Source: Pascua guehoae
Lineage: Eukaryota; Basidiomycota; Tremellomycetes; Trichosporonales; Trichosporonaceae
Direction: 5' to 3'
Length of the DNA: 64,000 nt
Assembly: GCA_001600415.1 (NCBI GenBank)
Contig: BCJX01000005.1
Location: forward strand, 680,109-744,108
The translations under genes were made by a program, and so were the position numbers. Below the pieces are notes generated by a model. That model had not been told where the DNA came from. It saw nothing but the letters and a program-made list of their open reading frames with translations, and did not search any database. Below are positions 46,815 through 57,487 of the stretch, piece after piece. Positions within the stretch are counted from its first letter, which is position 1, and each line of letters starts with the position of its first letter.

Positions 46815-47009
46815 GGGTCGTGCAGGGGGTAGGTGGATGGTGTGGGATGGGTGGACGGTTCGGGATGTTATGGGATATTGCATGTGGGCGATGGGATGTG
46901 GTCTTTGAGTCGTACCCGACACTCGAGCCACGGCGAGTCGCTTATTTTGGTCGCGCACGGGCCAGAGTACCGCATTCATTACCGCTGGAGTGTCTGGGAG
47001 AACAGCATC

Positions 47010-47087
47010 ATCGCTATGGCCAAGCGGGACGGTGCCAGGCTCATACGTGCAACCTGGAGATCGCAGGATCGAAACCTGCTGGCGATA
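47010..47087 (+). tRNA. Initiator-type tRNA-Met(CAT), copy 2, 6-nt intron
   Basis: It is identical in plan to copy 1, with two changes in the D arm region (AAGCGGGACGGT). The anticodon loop is CTCATA, then cgtgca (47046-47051 by best alignment), then A. Removing six bases leaves the same 72-nt tRNA with the ATCGAAA T loop and A1:U72. Confidence 0.87.
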
Positions 47088-47091
47088 TTCG

Positions 47092-47096
47092 TTTTT
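47092..47096 (+). terminator. Pol III terminator of tRNA-Met copy 2
   Basis: TTTTT 5 nt after the discriminator base. Confidence 0.75.
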
Positions 47097-47573
47097 GATG
47101 GACGGTGGACGGGCACGCAGTGGGGGTGGGTGTTAGATGCCGACGATAGCCCTCCTCCATTCTCCACTACGAGTAGTCATCAATCCCAACTCGACGGTTG
47201 TCCCAGCGAACCCACAGTAAAGGGGACAAGTACATCACGAGCACCATCGTGTGTCACAGGCTCCATGGTGTCCGCTCCGGGGTAACTGCTGCGAACAGTG
47301 AACGGCCCAGCAGTCACCGCTTACACTCCCACCGATCTTCATCGCCTGTGTGCTGTCTCGACAGCGTGCCTCGTGCACCGTGGACCACCTCGTATGGGAC
47401 GTTCACCTGTTCTTAGACCCTACCAGACACTTTTGGGCATTGGGTTAAAGCCTGTACTTTAGCAAGGAGGAAATCAGAAGACGTTAAGCACACAAGCCAA
47501 CATTCGGCCATGTGCACGCGGCGATGTATACGCACACCCCCTGGCTGGCGTCACGCATCCACCACCATCACCA
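47097..47573. other. Inter-tRNA spacer
   Basis: This 477-nt spacer holds only short frames. No RNA gene or protein was recognised. Confidence 0.5.
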
Positions 47574-47658
47574 GCCTTCTTAGTTCAGTGGTTAGAATTT
47601 TTCACTTGTACTTCCCGTACGAATGAAAGGGTCACCTGTTCAATCCAGGTAGAGGGCA
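47574..47658 (+). tRNA. tRNA-Thr(TGT) with 12-nt intron
   Basis: The acceptor stem is GCCTTCT/AGAGGGC, the D arm GTTC...GAAT and the U-rich anticodon stem TTTCA/TGAAA. The loop is CTTGTA-intron-A (anticodon TGT), and the T arm ACCTG-TTCAATC-CAGGT. The intron 47611-47622 lies between 37 and 38. The spliced length is 73 nt. No oligo-T follows before the next tRNA, 11 nt downstream, so the pair is probably co-transcribed. Confidence 0.85.
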
Positions 47659-47669
47659 GCAACACGTTG

Positions 47670-47745
47670 ATCGCTATGGCCAAGTGGGACGGCGCCAGGC
47701 TCATAAGCAACCTGGAGATCGCAGGATCGAAACCTGCTGGCGATA
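47670..47745 (+). tRNA. Initiator-type tRNA-Met(CAT), copy 3, 4-nt intron
   Basis: The body sequence is the same as copy 1. The anticodon loop is CTCATA, then agca (47707-47710 by best alignment), then A; removing four bases gives 72 nt. It starts 11 nt after tRNA-Thr with no terminator between, suggesting a dimeric tRNA-Thr/tRNA-Met transcript. Fission yeast has comparable tRNA-Ser/initiator-Met dimers (established). Confidence 0.87.
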
Positions 47746-47747
47746 AG

Positions 47748-47752
47748 TTTTT
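47748..47752 (+). terminator. Pol III terminator of the tRNA-Thr/tRNA-Met pair
   Basis: TTTTT 3 nt after tRNA-Met copy 3; the first such run after the tRNA-Thr start other than the T5 inside the tRNA-Thr anticodon arm. Confidence 0.75.
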
Positions 47753-48148
47753 GATTGGTGGTGAAAGGGGTCGGGCGTTTGGTGTGAGGGGGGACGCGAG
47801 CATGGCGGTCTCGGCCCCACAGTATTGACATGATATGGCCTGCATTGAGAGGTGGTGCTTACAGTATTCTTTGATGGTCATGTGGCCCCTATGCTACTGG
47901 AACGGTGCAGGACTGTGTGGGGATGGCGAGAGAACAAGATACAGTTCTGTGAATTGCGGTTGGGATTTTACAATTGTCTGCAGTCAGCATGTGTTACTGC
48001 AAACAGACTTGGGCAAAACGTACAGGCGGTCGTGAGTCGGTTTCTACGATGCATCCGTAGAGCTTGAAGAGAGGTTACTTCCGTCAGCTGAACATGGTCT
48101 GGCGTACAATAGTCAACCAAACAACATACTCACTGAGGCATAGTTGCT
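47753..48148. other. Intergenic region, no gene supported
   Basis: Sequence between the tRNA pair and the stop codon of the recombinase-like gene. Nothing recognised. Confidence 0.5.
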
Positions 48149-49976
48149 TTAGACGTACTCCTTGAGGATCCTGACGAGCTGAGGGCAAACTTGCGACCAA
48201 GCCGAGGGGGGCTGGCTGAGGAGGGAGCGGACCTTGGCGAGCGATTCCTCCATGCGTTCCTCCTTCTCCGTCATGTGTACATCGTCGACACAGGGGTTGT
48301 ATTCGCGTTTGAACAACTTGTGGTAGGACTTGCGCATGTCGTTGAAGAGAGAAGTCTTGACGTTGATTCGCTCCCGGGAGGGCTTGACGCGAGCGTCCTT
48401 GAGCTTCTCACTGACCTCTTCTGGGACCTTGGCACGCTTACGCTTCCTGCGGACGGGCTCCGGCGATGGACTACCCGACGCGGCAACGACACCCTCTAAC
48501 CCAAATTCAAATGCGAAAGGGCTGCCCCGATCAAAGTCGCGGTCCGTCATTGCTGAACCGAGTAGGTGGGCAAGGACATTTCCGACCTTCCCTTGCGACG
48601 CTGAACGATGGTCAACTGATGGACGACAATATGGCATTTCCCAATCGGCAAGTAGGCTTACCTTCCGTGAGCCAGAGGGTATAGGCCTTGTGGTTTCGAA
48701 AGCAATAGCTGGCGACATTGTGCTCAAATCCACAGAGGATTAAGAGCCGCTCGAGTGCGTTGTTGAGAGATGACAATTGCATGACTGCCCTCTGGTTCGT
48801 AAAGACAAACTCTTTGAAGCTGAAGAGTAAGCCACATTGAACAAACTCTTGGGACTAACCAATGATCGGGGAAAAGAAACACACGCCATCCACCGCTACC
48901 AATGGTGGTGGGATCCATTACCGACGCCGCTTCAGCTGCCGTGACATGGCCATGGATGCACGCCTTGAGAAGGAACATGAGCGGCGCAGATGTGGCGATG
49001 GTGGAGCCGTTCATGATGGGGATGGGTTGATTCTGGCCTTTCATCGTCTTGCCGGTCGTGGGATAGAGAGTGAGGGAAAGCTCCACCTCATTCTCCGGGG
49101 TAAGAATGCCGACGAGCTCCTGGTTGTCGTACTGAAGACCACCTCGATTGTCTTTACCATCCCAGTCGCTCATGCGCAGGACTGAGGTGGCTTGGTTTCC
49201 GGCAGCCGTTGCCACATTGATGTAGAGGTGGGCGCTTAGACGGTCGTATACCTGAGAGGAGAAGAGCGGGGACCAACAATTTTCGATCATCTTGTATATC
49301 GATTCGAGAGTAAGCTCAGCGTCGTGTTCCGGCAGGGTGTCCGGAAGGCTCTGGGAAAGAGTAAGGTAGCGGCACACTTCGACAGCTTCATCGCAGTTGG
49401 GGCGAGGCAAGGGCTCGTCGCGGCGGTCGTTGAGCAAGGTTATGAACGTGGCGAGGAAGCGGTCGAGAGTCGCTGCCTTGATAAGACCGCCCTGAATAGG
49501 TCAGCTTAGTACGGTCCTCGGCCACATACCTTCTGTTTGCCGGTCTTGCAGGCTACGTAAAACTCGAGGAATGGAAGGAAAGTGTTGCGGTCCGGATGAG
49601 GTACGCCCGGGGCGCAGAGCTCTTCGAAGTTCTTGACCGCGTGACCACCGACCGACAAGCTCTTCGTGGGTAGGTCGGCAATGAACTCATTGAAGCGTTC
49701 AATGACACGGTTGTCCCTCGCAATGGTCGTCTTCTTCAGGTAAGCCTCACGAGGAAGAGGCTCGATGGTGGTCTGAATGCGTGCGAATCGCACCAAGCCC
49801 ACGTTCCTCGCGAAGACGGGACGGTGACGGAGGGGAGTCCGGTGGGCGAGGCATGGTGATGGGGAGGGAGAGGGAGAGGGAAGTCTATGGAGAGCGTGAT
49901 GAGCACACGTTGAAGTGAACTGGACTGGGATTGTGGTGGCAATGAGCTTACCTGTTTGCCTCTGGATGGCGAGCAA
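48149..49976 (-). CDS. Tyrosine-recombinase-like protein (5' end unresolved)
   Basis: Exons ending or starting at 49530, 49491-48860, 48819-48662 and 48552-48149 splice in frame. The upstream exon is open to 49976, but no ATG lies in frame, so the start is unresolved. After a helical region (TIEPLPREAYLKKTTIARDN, IKAATLDRFLATFITLL) comes GNQATSVLRMSDWD with a following strand-rich stretch and TKG-like KTMKGQNQPIPI. The later part has LNNALERLLILCGFEHNVASYCFRNHKAYTL. This order resembles the core-binding and catalytic domains of fungal tyrosine recombinases (crypton/DUF3435 type): a position like the first catalytic Arg, then an HxxR-like SYCFR region. The first Arg is Gln here and no clear C-terminal Tyr was assigned, so it may be inactive or domesticated. 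The C-terminus is basic. Confidence 0.4.
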
Positions 49977-52172
49977 TTAATGAATGAAAGCAAGAAGGAA
50001 GAGTGGATATGTGCGTACAAGTAGGGAGGAGGGAAGAAGAACGAGGAGGGGGAAGAAGAATGAGGAGGCGTCAAGTCCTTGTTGTCAGTATAGGGGGATC
50101 CTTCATGGCTTGCGCCTGGTTGCCGGCATGGCCTGCATAGCTGCATGGCCTGGTGAGTGGCAGACATGGCAGCGTGCGGCCGTGCGGGGCATGCGGGGGA
50201 TCGCAGGTTGCGAGATTGATGTGTGGTTGACTGGACCCCACGTGGTACGAGTGCCACACACAGAAAAGTATGCATAAACTTGTATGCTGTCGGAAGCTGT
50301 CCAAGTATTCCAAGGATCCAAGTCTGCCACAATCCTGACACACAGCCAGATCCATCTTAACCAGTTGGGGGCGAGTGCAAGACGGGGGTCAAGGCAACTT
50401 TGGTACAAGAATGGGGTTGAGGAAGCGTCCACGCATACTTGAAGTTCTGCGCGTGGCATCCTCGCTAGATTGAGCTCTTCTGAACCTCTTCTCACGGCAT
50501 CCATGTTACCTTGAACCCTTTTCGCAACTCCCATGCTGAGGCTTGGCCGAGTTTCAAGCTCGGCAGCGGCCGCTGCGAAAGACGTTCAATCTCGGTCGAG
50601 CAGGAATGAACCTCCAAGTACGGGTTGTCAGGAGCACGAGTTGCAAACTTGGAACGGGGGTACGCTTCAGGCGTGGTGGCAGAAAACCATGCATTGTTAC
50701 ATATCTGAGACAGGAGTGTCAGAAGCTGGTTTCAAAGAGCGGGGACGCGCTGGCAGGAGAGGCAAAGACTCGAGAGCACTGGGGAGAGGAAACCATGTCT
50801 CCTGCGCATACCCGCTTGCCACAGTGGCGCGGTGGTGCCAGGTCCTTACGGCTCATACACGTCCTGGAGCTCGTGTGCAGATATTCTGGCAGCCCATGTA
50901 CCATGTTGATGAACTGATACCAGCAGGAGGCCTTCTTCAACAGGCCCAACAGGCTCCAGGGGAACTCAATGCCACACCCACAAGCAAACCCGACTGTCTC
51001 CACTTCGCGCTGAAATAGAGGAGTGCTGCAGAAACCGTGCACGAAGAGGTCGCAAGCGGCACACTGGCAGCCTCTGCTCATGTATCGCCATGTGCGTGGG
51101 CCGTACAGGGGCAGAGTCTGCACCAGATGGAGTTTCCCCCGGTGAGGGACATTAGACGGCAGGAGAGCAATCAGCTGCACTGCCGACGGGCGCAGTCTCC
51201 ATGGTGGCATCGGTTCATACGACCATAGCCCACGCACCAGACTCTCCCGCTTGCCATCGATCGGGACTGGTACCACAGGGGCAAGGCCGTGCAAAACCGT
51301 GCTCGCGGTTTGACCACTCTACATGAGCCTTTCCTCGTACGATTACCCGGTGTAGGAGCGGGGCCGCGCTCGTCCTGCCATAATTAGAGGATACACATGG
51401 CGCGTGGTGAGAGTTATCGCTTGGAAAGGCCCGTGTGGAGAAAAGCAAGGTGGCTATCGTGCAGGCGCCTACATACTGAGGACGTGTTGCGTGATGAGAA
51501 CGATGTTTGTACATAGCTGTGGGGCAAGCGCTTTCATCTTGGCGTGCTCAGAGGCAGCAAAGCCAATGGCTGATTGCTCATTGGTGGCGCTTTGTCAGTC
51601 ATGACGCTAGTGTGTCCGTGTGGTCTTGGCGTTGCTGCGCTGTTGAGCTCGGACAGCACGATCGCACCTGTCCAACCGACCGTACGCGTGCGCGTGCGCG
51701 TAGGCGAAGGGAGTGTTGATGACCTGACCTCCCGCACGCGCATTGCACAGACCAGGGGCGCGGTCGCGCACGAACGTATTATCCTCTCCACCTTGTCTAC
51801 GCACTCGGCGGAGGTAATGCAGAGGGCACTGGGCTCAGCGTGGCCAACGGTGAACGCCTTGCCGATACCACATGTGCGCGCAGGACAACAACACAACTGG
51901 GAAACGTCGACGGCCGGAGGAACATCTCCATGGACATACCCGAGGCTCGTGTCCCCCCACTTGTCCCTCCTCAAGACTCCGTTGAGAACGAAGAGTCGCA
52001 ACAGCTCACGCGCCGTCCCTGTCACAGACAGCCACCGCGCACTCCGCTTAGCTGTGGCACCATTCCTTCTCACCGGCCACCGGCCTGTACCTGCGCCGAG
52101 AGTCTCCAAAGGTCTAGTTTGTGCAGAAAATGCATATATATAGATTGTAAACAGCGCGCGGGCTGTTTACAA
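49977..52172. other. Gene-poor region, possible relic elements
   Basis: These are 2.2 kb between the recombinase-like gene and eIF5A. The most coding-looking stretch is the minus-strand frame 50719-51294 (annotated separately). The remaining frames are short and conflicting on both strands. Confidence 0.4.
50719..51294 (-). CDS. Cys-rich open frame, possible transposon-derived fragment
   Basis: A 191-residue frame contains GCQCAACDLFVHGFC and VGFACGCGIEFP, a spacing of cysteines and histidine that could bind zinc. It also contains WRLRPSAVQLIALLP and SCWYQFINMVHG. There is no family match that I can name and no catalytic domain nearby. It may be an exon of an unfinished gene model or a decayed mobile element. 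A GTATGC donor-like site after GKR near 50805 would end the good stretch. Confidence 0.2.
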   Translation of the reverse strand: MHGLAPVVPVPIDGKRESLVRGLWSYEPMPPWRLRPSAVQLIALLPSNVPHRGKLHLVQTLPLYGPRTWRYMSRGCQCAACDLFVHGFCSTPLFQREVETVGFACGCGIEFPWSLLGLLKKASCWYQFINMVHGLPEYLHTSSRTCMSRKDLAPPRHCGKRVCAGDMVSSPQCSRVFASPASASPLFETSF

Positions 52173-52173
52173 T
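52144..52173. repeat. Perfect 12-bp inverted repeat at the eIF5A stop codon
   Basis: attgtaaacagc (52144-52155), a 6-nt spacer gcgcgg, then gctgtttacaat (52162-52173). The right arm ends on the last base of the eIF5A stop codon (TAA, 52175-52173), so the mRNA would fold a 12-bp hairpin directly after the coding region. Confidence 0.9.
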
Positions 52174-53241
52174 TACTTGTCAGCGGGCGCCTCCTTCTGT
52201 GGGGTCGTTAGCACACCTCAGACGAGTGGACGAAGAAGAGGAGTGTTGGAAAGAGTTGTTGAAAGAGTTGGAAGGTGGTGTGGAATGGTGGAGCGGTGGT
52301 GGGTGGAGGTGCCACATGCCACGTGCCACCATTGTGGCACTTTCAAAAAAAAAGCTTCCGCTAACCCTTTCCCTAGCTCGCGTTTTGAAAACGAAAGAAT
52401 CTTTGTACTCACCCACGAGATAGCCTGCTCCTCACCCATGGCCGAAACAATGGTGACCATGAGGTCCTTGCCCTCGTCGAACGCGTTCTGGATCTCCTTG
52501 CCAATGTCGGTCTCGGGGAGCTTGACGTCGTCCTTCATGCCACCGTCCGAGTCCATGAGCGAGAGGAAACCGCCCTCAACGTCGAGGAGCTGGTACTCAG
52601 TGCGGCGGACGTTGGGGACGTCCATGTTGTGGGTCGAGGGCGAGATGTCCTCAAGCTTCTTGCCGGTGAAGATCTGGGGGAGAGGTTAGTTCTGGTTGGG
52701 CCAGCTGGGTGCGAGGTAGGAGCAGGTGTGTGCAACAACATGGACCCCAAAGAGGCTTGTGCGCGGGACAATGCACGTGAACCGTGTCATGAGACGGTGC
52801 GAGCAGGAGGGGGGAACGAGCGCCAACACTGCTCGCCAGTGTGAACCAGTGCCATCTCAATCCCCGTCGCGATGCTCGTGTGATGCGGGTAGCTGTGTAT
52901 CTCTGAACTCACGTCAATGGCGACGAGGTGGACCTTGGCGTGGCCGTGCTTGCCGGTCTTCGAGGTCGACATGTCAACAATCTTGCAGGGGCGGCCCTTG
53001 ATGACAACGTGGCCGTTCTTGCGAAGAGCCGAGCACTGCATCGGGTAGGTGGTCGAGGCGCCGGCGCCCGCTGGACACTGTTAGCACTCGTGTCTCTGTC
53101 TATCGTGCTGGCCGACGCTGCGCAGTCGTGTGCGTCGTAGGCAATGCTCACCGGCCTCGAACTGGGGGATTGTTAGCTACATCTATCGGCGGGCGTTGGG
53201 GTGGTCATGCTCACCTGCTCGTGGTGCTCGTCGTCGGACAT
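52173..53241 (-). CDS. eIF5A: Translation factor eIF5A (hypusine-containing)
   Basis: Five exons (53241-53215, 53161-53152, 53070-52913, 52673-52413, 52196-52173) make 159 residues, the normal length. The acidic N-terminus MSDDEHHEQ leads to [40 protein letters not shown]. The Lys in TGKHGHAK is the residue converted to hypusine by deoxyhypusine synthase and hydroxylase. The C-terminal OB fold runs through [17 protein letters not shown] to EEQAISW and ends EAPADK. eIF5A relieves ribosome stalling (for example at polyproline) and promotes termination. Exon 2 is only 10 nt, and intron 4 is 214 nt. The coding region ends inside a perfect hairpin. Confidence 0.97.
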
Positions 53242-53899
53242 GGCGATTTTTTTGTTTTGTTGATGTGAAGGGTAGGAGAGGAGTAGGATGGAGAGTTGCG
53301 ATGATGAGAAGAAGACGGTGTTTAATTTGGTAGGGCACCTAGTGCGGCTGGCTGCCAGGCAGAGAGTCAGTTCTGGTCAGAGCCAACTGGCTGGCACTGC
53401 TGGCACCTACGGCACACGGCAGCAGCACACACGGCTATGGCCCTGCCCACACACCCCCGCACGCGGCGCACCACTCACCCATCCCATCCCATGCAATCCA
53501 GCCAAAGCTTAGCCAAGCGTGTCGGGAGAATTTGCACAACTGTCGGCATTATAAACTCGTCACATGTGGCACATTTTTACTCCCGCTCCGGTCTCTCTTG
53601 CTCCCCCTGGACGTGCAGCTGGCGGGCAGCGGCTTGTCGTTGCCGAGGCATGGCGTCGTGGGTGGCCTGGGTGGGCTGGGTGGGTGGGTTCTGGCCCCTT
53701 TGTTGCCACCACCCTTAGCCAGCCAGCCAAGAAGGCAAAGGCAATTGAGTCAGGCAGGCAGGCAATCTCGCCGCCCCACTGCACCTGTTGACATCACCAC
53801 CCCTCACACCCCTCACACATCAACAACCTCCATCACCACCCCCACCTCGCGTCGCGCGACCACCCGTTCGTGCGCCAGGTCGCATCCATCTATCAAACG
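53242..53899. promoter_or_regulatory. Divergent promoter region (eIF5A / TAF3-like)
   Basis: These are 658 bp between two divergent starts. A TATA-like ttataaac lies near 53550, on the TAF3-like side. The stretch before 53900 is CA/CT-rich. Confidence 0.5.
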
Positions 53900-55844
53900 A
53901 TGGCTGCATCGCCCGACGCAATCCTGCATCTCGTCGCGCTCCACGCGCTGGCACAGGCGGGATTCGCATCGACGTCGCGTGCCGCATCCGTCACGCTCAC
54001 GGGTGTGGTGTCCCGCTACCTCTCCGTCGTCGCGGCATCATGCACCGAACGTGCGGCGCTGGCGGGTCGGTCCAAGGTCGCCGCCATTGATGTTGTGCTT
54101 GCGCTCGAAGACCTCGGTGTCGGCGGCGTCACAGAGCTGCAGGAATGGACGGCTGATCTCGACAAGGAAGTCACGTTCACCGGCGGCAAGCTGGATGACC
54201 TGGCTGGTGCGTTGCACATGTTTCTAACCGAATCTGACCCCAGGGTACCTTCACGAGGGTCTTGCGGTCAACGAGGGTGTAGAAGCGACCTTTGTCGAGA
54301 TTGACAGTGATGAGGAGGACGAGGAGATGGCGGTGCAGGACGAGGAAGAAGAGGACGAGGAGCAAAGTGTGCGGGGAGAAGATGCGAGTGAGGACGAGGT
54401 ACGCGCCAAGCGCGCCGCGTCCATTGGCGAGGAAGCTGCTGAAAACGCGGTTGCCGTCAAGGAAGACTCCGATGTGGTCGCCAAGGAAGACACCACGGAC
54501 GACACCAAGGAGGAAGCCGCCAGAGACACGGACGGTGACACCATGGACGTCGACGAACCAGTCGCCAAGGTCAAGACCGAGCCGCGCGTCGAGTATGACC
54601 TCCGCGTCAACTATCGCCCCCGATCTCCGGACCTCTCGTGGCTCCCACCCCTCCCCAACGGACAAACACGCTCGATTGTTGGAACAGACGCGGTCACACC
54701 CGCCGACACGGCACCGGCACCGCAGTCTGTGGCCGAGCGTTACCGACGTCCTGTTGCGTACGCAACGTCCCAACTTGCCGAGGCCAACCAGTTTAATGAC
54801 CCACCTCGTCCATCAAAAGTGCCCAGGTTGCCCTCTACACCCACATCCTTTCCCTCTCTCCTCACGGCGTACAGTGCGACCGTGGCCGAGCCGTCGGTGG
54901 CTCTGCGCCAAACTGACGGCCGTCGACAAGCTGCCGATATTCTCCGGCTCTCGGCCGCACCACCAGACGCATTCAGCCCGCATGACACGCTGGCGATCCC
55001 GTTGCCTCCACCACATGTCTCGCCAGTGATTCCACCACATTCCGAGGTCATGCCCACGCGCCTTCTCCCCGTCAATCCGAACCCGAATGGCGTGGTCACG
55101 TCGATCCTGCATCAGATGCGCTCTGCGTACCTGCCGCCTGTACTGCGTGAGCGCCTCACATCGCTCCGCCCGCCCATTGCGCAGACGAGGGAGAAGAATT
55201 CCGAAGACTGGATTCTCTATGGCGACCCCGTGCGCGGTGCAGACGAGGCACAGCTCGCCAAGGCGCGCGGCAAGGCGACGGGCAACGAGGCGCAGGCATT
55301 CTTCCGCGCGACGTGGGATATCGGGCCGCGCGGCCAAGAACGATGGGGTCGGCCGCTGCCGACGGGCAAGCGGGTGGCGCGTATGGTTGAAGGTGCCGTT
55401 GCCCCGCGCGAGGCCGGCGCGGCAAAGCAACCACTCAAGCTCAAACTCGCCTCTGCACCAGAAGGTCGCGAGTCATCACCAGGACGGGGTGCGTCGCCGG
55501 CGAGCGCAGGCGGAATCAAGCTGCGACTGGGCGGTCCCAAGTCTGCTGTCACGCCCTCGGTTCCAGCGACCAACAGCCCAAGCCCGACAATATCCCTCTA
55601 CCCCCCCAGGCCGGCGGGTAGCCGCGGCAACTCGGCCCCCATGCTGCAGAGCGTGGACGGCGTGTCTCCGCGCCCCTATGGCAGTGCTCCCCCGGTATCC
55701 ATGGCGCGTACCGGCTCCTCGTCGAGTAGAGCGAGCCACGGAAGCTACGGGAGCCAAGGCAAGCAGCGTTCTAAATCACGTAGTGTATCACCGACCAAGT
55801 GGGGCAGTGTGCCCGTAAAGCAGGAGAGAATGACCATTGACTAG
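53900..55844 (+). CDS. Histone-fold (bromodomain-associated) protein, TAF3-like
   Basis: Two exons (53900-54206 and 54244-55844) joined across a 37-nt intron with a GTGCGT donor give 635 residues. The first 75 residues form a histone-fold of the bromodomain-associated type (LVALHALAQAGFASTSRAA, LTGVVSRYLSVVAAS, AIDVVLALEDLGV), as in Taf3, Taf8 and Spt7. An acidic region (DSDEEDEEMA onward) and a disordered Pro/Ser-rich C-terminus with SRSVSPTKWG follow. No PHD finger is present, as in fungal Taf3. The likely role is a TFIID (or SAGA-type) subunit pairing with another histone-fold partner. The frame is open upstream of the ATG, so a longer N-terminus is possible. Confidence 0.65.
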
Positions 55845-56609
55845 TGTTAGCATGTATCAGTAGGCGGTGGTAGGTAGGGCTCATGTGCATAGAAATAGTA
55901 AAAAGATGCACTGAATGCTGTACATACAATGGGGGGTAGTCTGGTACCCCTTGCGCCGCGACGCGGGAAGCAGGAGGGTGAGCAAGCGGGCGCGTCGAGT
56001 AGGTAGCGCGTTGGTTGAGGAATGGCGGCGGTGCCTGAAGTGTCAACTCCTTGGAGGTGTGTGGCACTTTTGCCCCATTTGGCAGGCAGCAACTTGATAC
56101 TGCACCCTGGCCACATCCAACATGAACCCCGCAAACAACCCCTCCTCGAACCACAGGGGCCGTAATACTAGTGCTATCACTCTACAACCGGACAACTACT
56201 CTCATTGTAAACACTTACCCCGGTTCTCCGTTCATGATGACACAGTACGCAAATGAGGACACCAGGCAGGATGGGCACTGTAGGTTGGGCTTGCTCCCTG
56301 CAATTGCTATCTGCTGACGCTAGCCAGGGGGTCGGGAGGCATCTGGGACAAGAAATGAAGGAGTGCGGGGCTGGCGAGGGGAATAAACCAGCATGAAGCG
56401 GGTTTGGACGAGGGGTTGGAGGGGTAGGCGACGACGGGCATGGCGACGACGACGGCGCCGGGGGCTCGATGGTAGCTCGTAGCTCGATGACTGCTCGGCA
56501 TGATGGACACAAGCTATAAGCATCGACATGCCCGGCATTCCATGTATACCCCCCCCCCCCCTCCCTTCAACTTATTCCCACCAACACACCACCACTCCCC
56601 ATTCTCCCC
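55845..56609. other. Intergenic region, no gene supported
   Basis: This is the 3' flank of the TAF3-like gene and the promoter of the second protease. A C-homopolymer (about ten) lies near 56550. Confidence 0.55.
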
Positions 56610-57378
56610 ATGCTCGACCGCCACGCGCACGTCCTCGTGGCCGCGCTCGCACTACTCGCGACGACGACGGCCGCCCCCGCCCCCGACACGCGCGATATGG
56701 ACATGCCCCCGCCCCACGCCGTGCCCCACCCCGAGCTCGCGGCGCCGCATCACCGCCGCGACGAGCCGCATCCCGTACCGCACCCCGAGCTCGCCGAGCC
56801 GCACAAGCGCGGCCTCGAGGACCGCACCCCTCCCCACCCACACGCACCGCCCAACCCCCACCTCGCCCATGCTCGCGATCCCGGGTTTGCACACCCCGAA
56901 CTCGCTCGTGACCCCAGGTGGGCCCACCCCGAACTCGCTCGCGACCCCAAGTGGGCCCACCCCGAACTCGCCCAGCGCGACACGCCACACCCGCTCGCGT
57001 CCAACCCCGAACACGCGGCGCACCACAAGCGCACCACACCGACGCACCTGCCCATGCACCGCGCCACGACCAAGCTCACCCGCAGGGGGCTGCAGTATAG
57101 TCCCCAGGACCTCCAGGGTGGGGCAAAGTATGATGAGTGAGTTCTTCAGTGCCTGTGTCCTCGATGCTTTGCTCTGTTTGTCTCCTCAACAATGTTTCCT
57201 CAATGCCCTTCTGTCCTCGGCGTCTCTCCTCGATGCCTCTCCTCGACGCCCGTCTTCTCAATGCTCTCTCGTCACTCTCTGTCTCTCGGGATCTCACTGC
57301 CACCTACGAGTCCTCGTCCACATCCCAATTCTCTTCCAGCTCTCCATCATCCTGCCACGTAACCCCCCCCACCTCTGC

Positions 57379-57430
<52 letters not shown>

Positions 57431-57439
57431 ACTACCAAT

Positions 57440-57487
<48 letters not shown>

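Noticed and set aside
46880..47009. A tRNA upstream of tRNA-Met copy 2 (as for copy 3)
   Set aside because: No acceptor stem or T arm could be formed there; the same is true upstream of copy 1.
51534..52143. Overlapping frames on both strands (about 190 codons each)
   Set aside because: Neither shows a domain or convincing splice pattern, and composition is alike on both strands.
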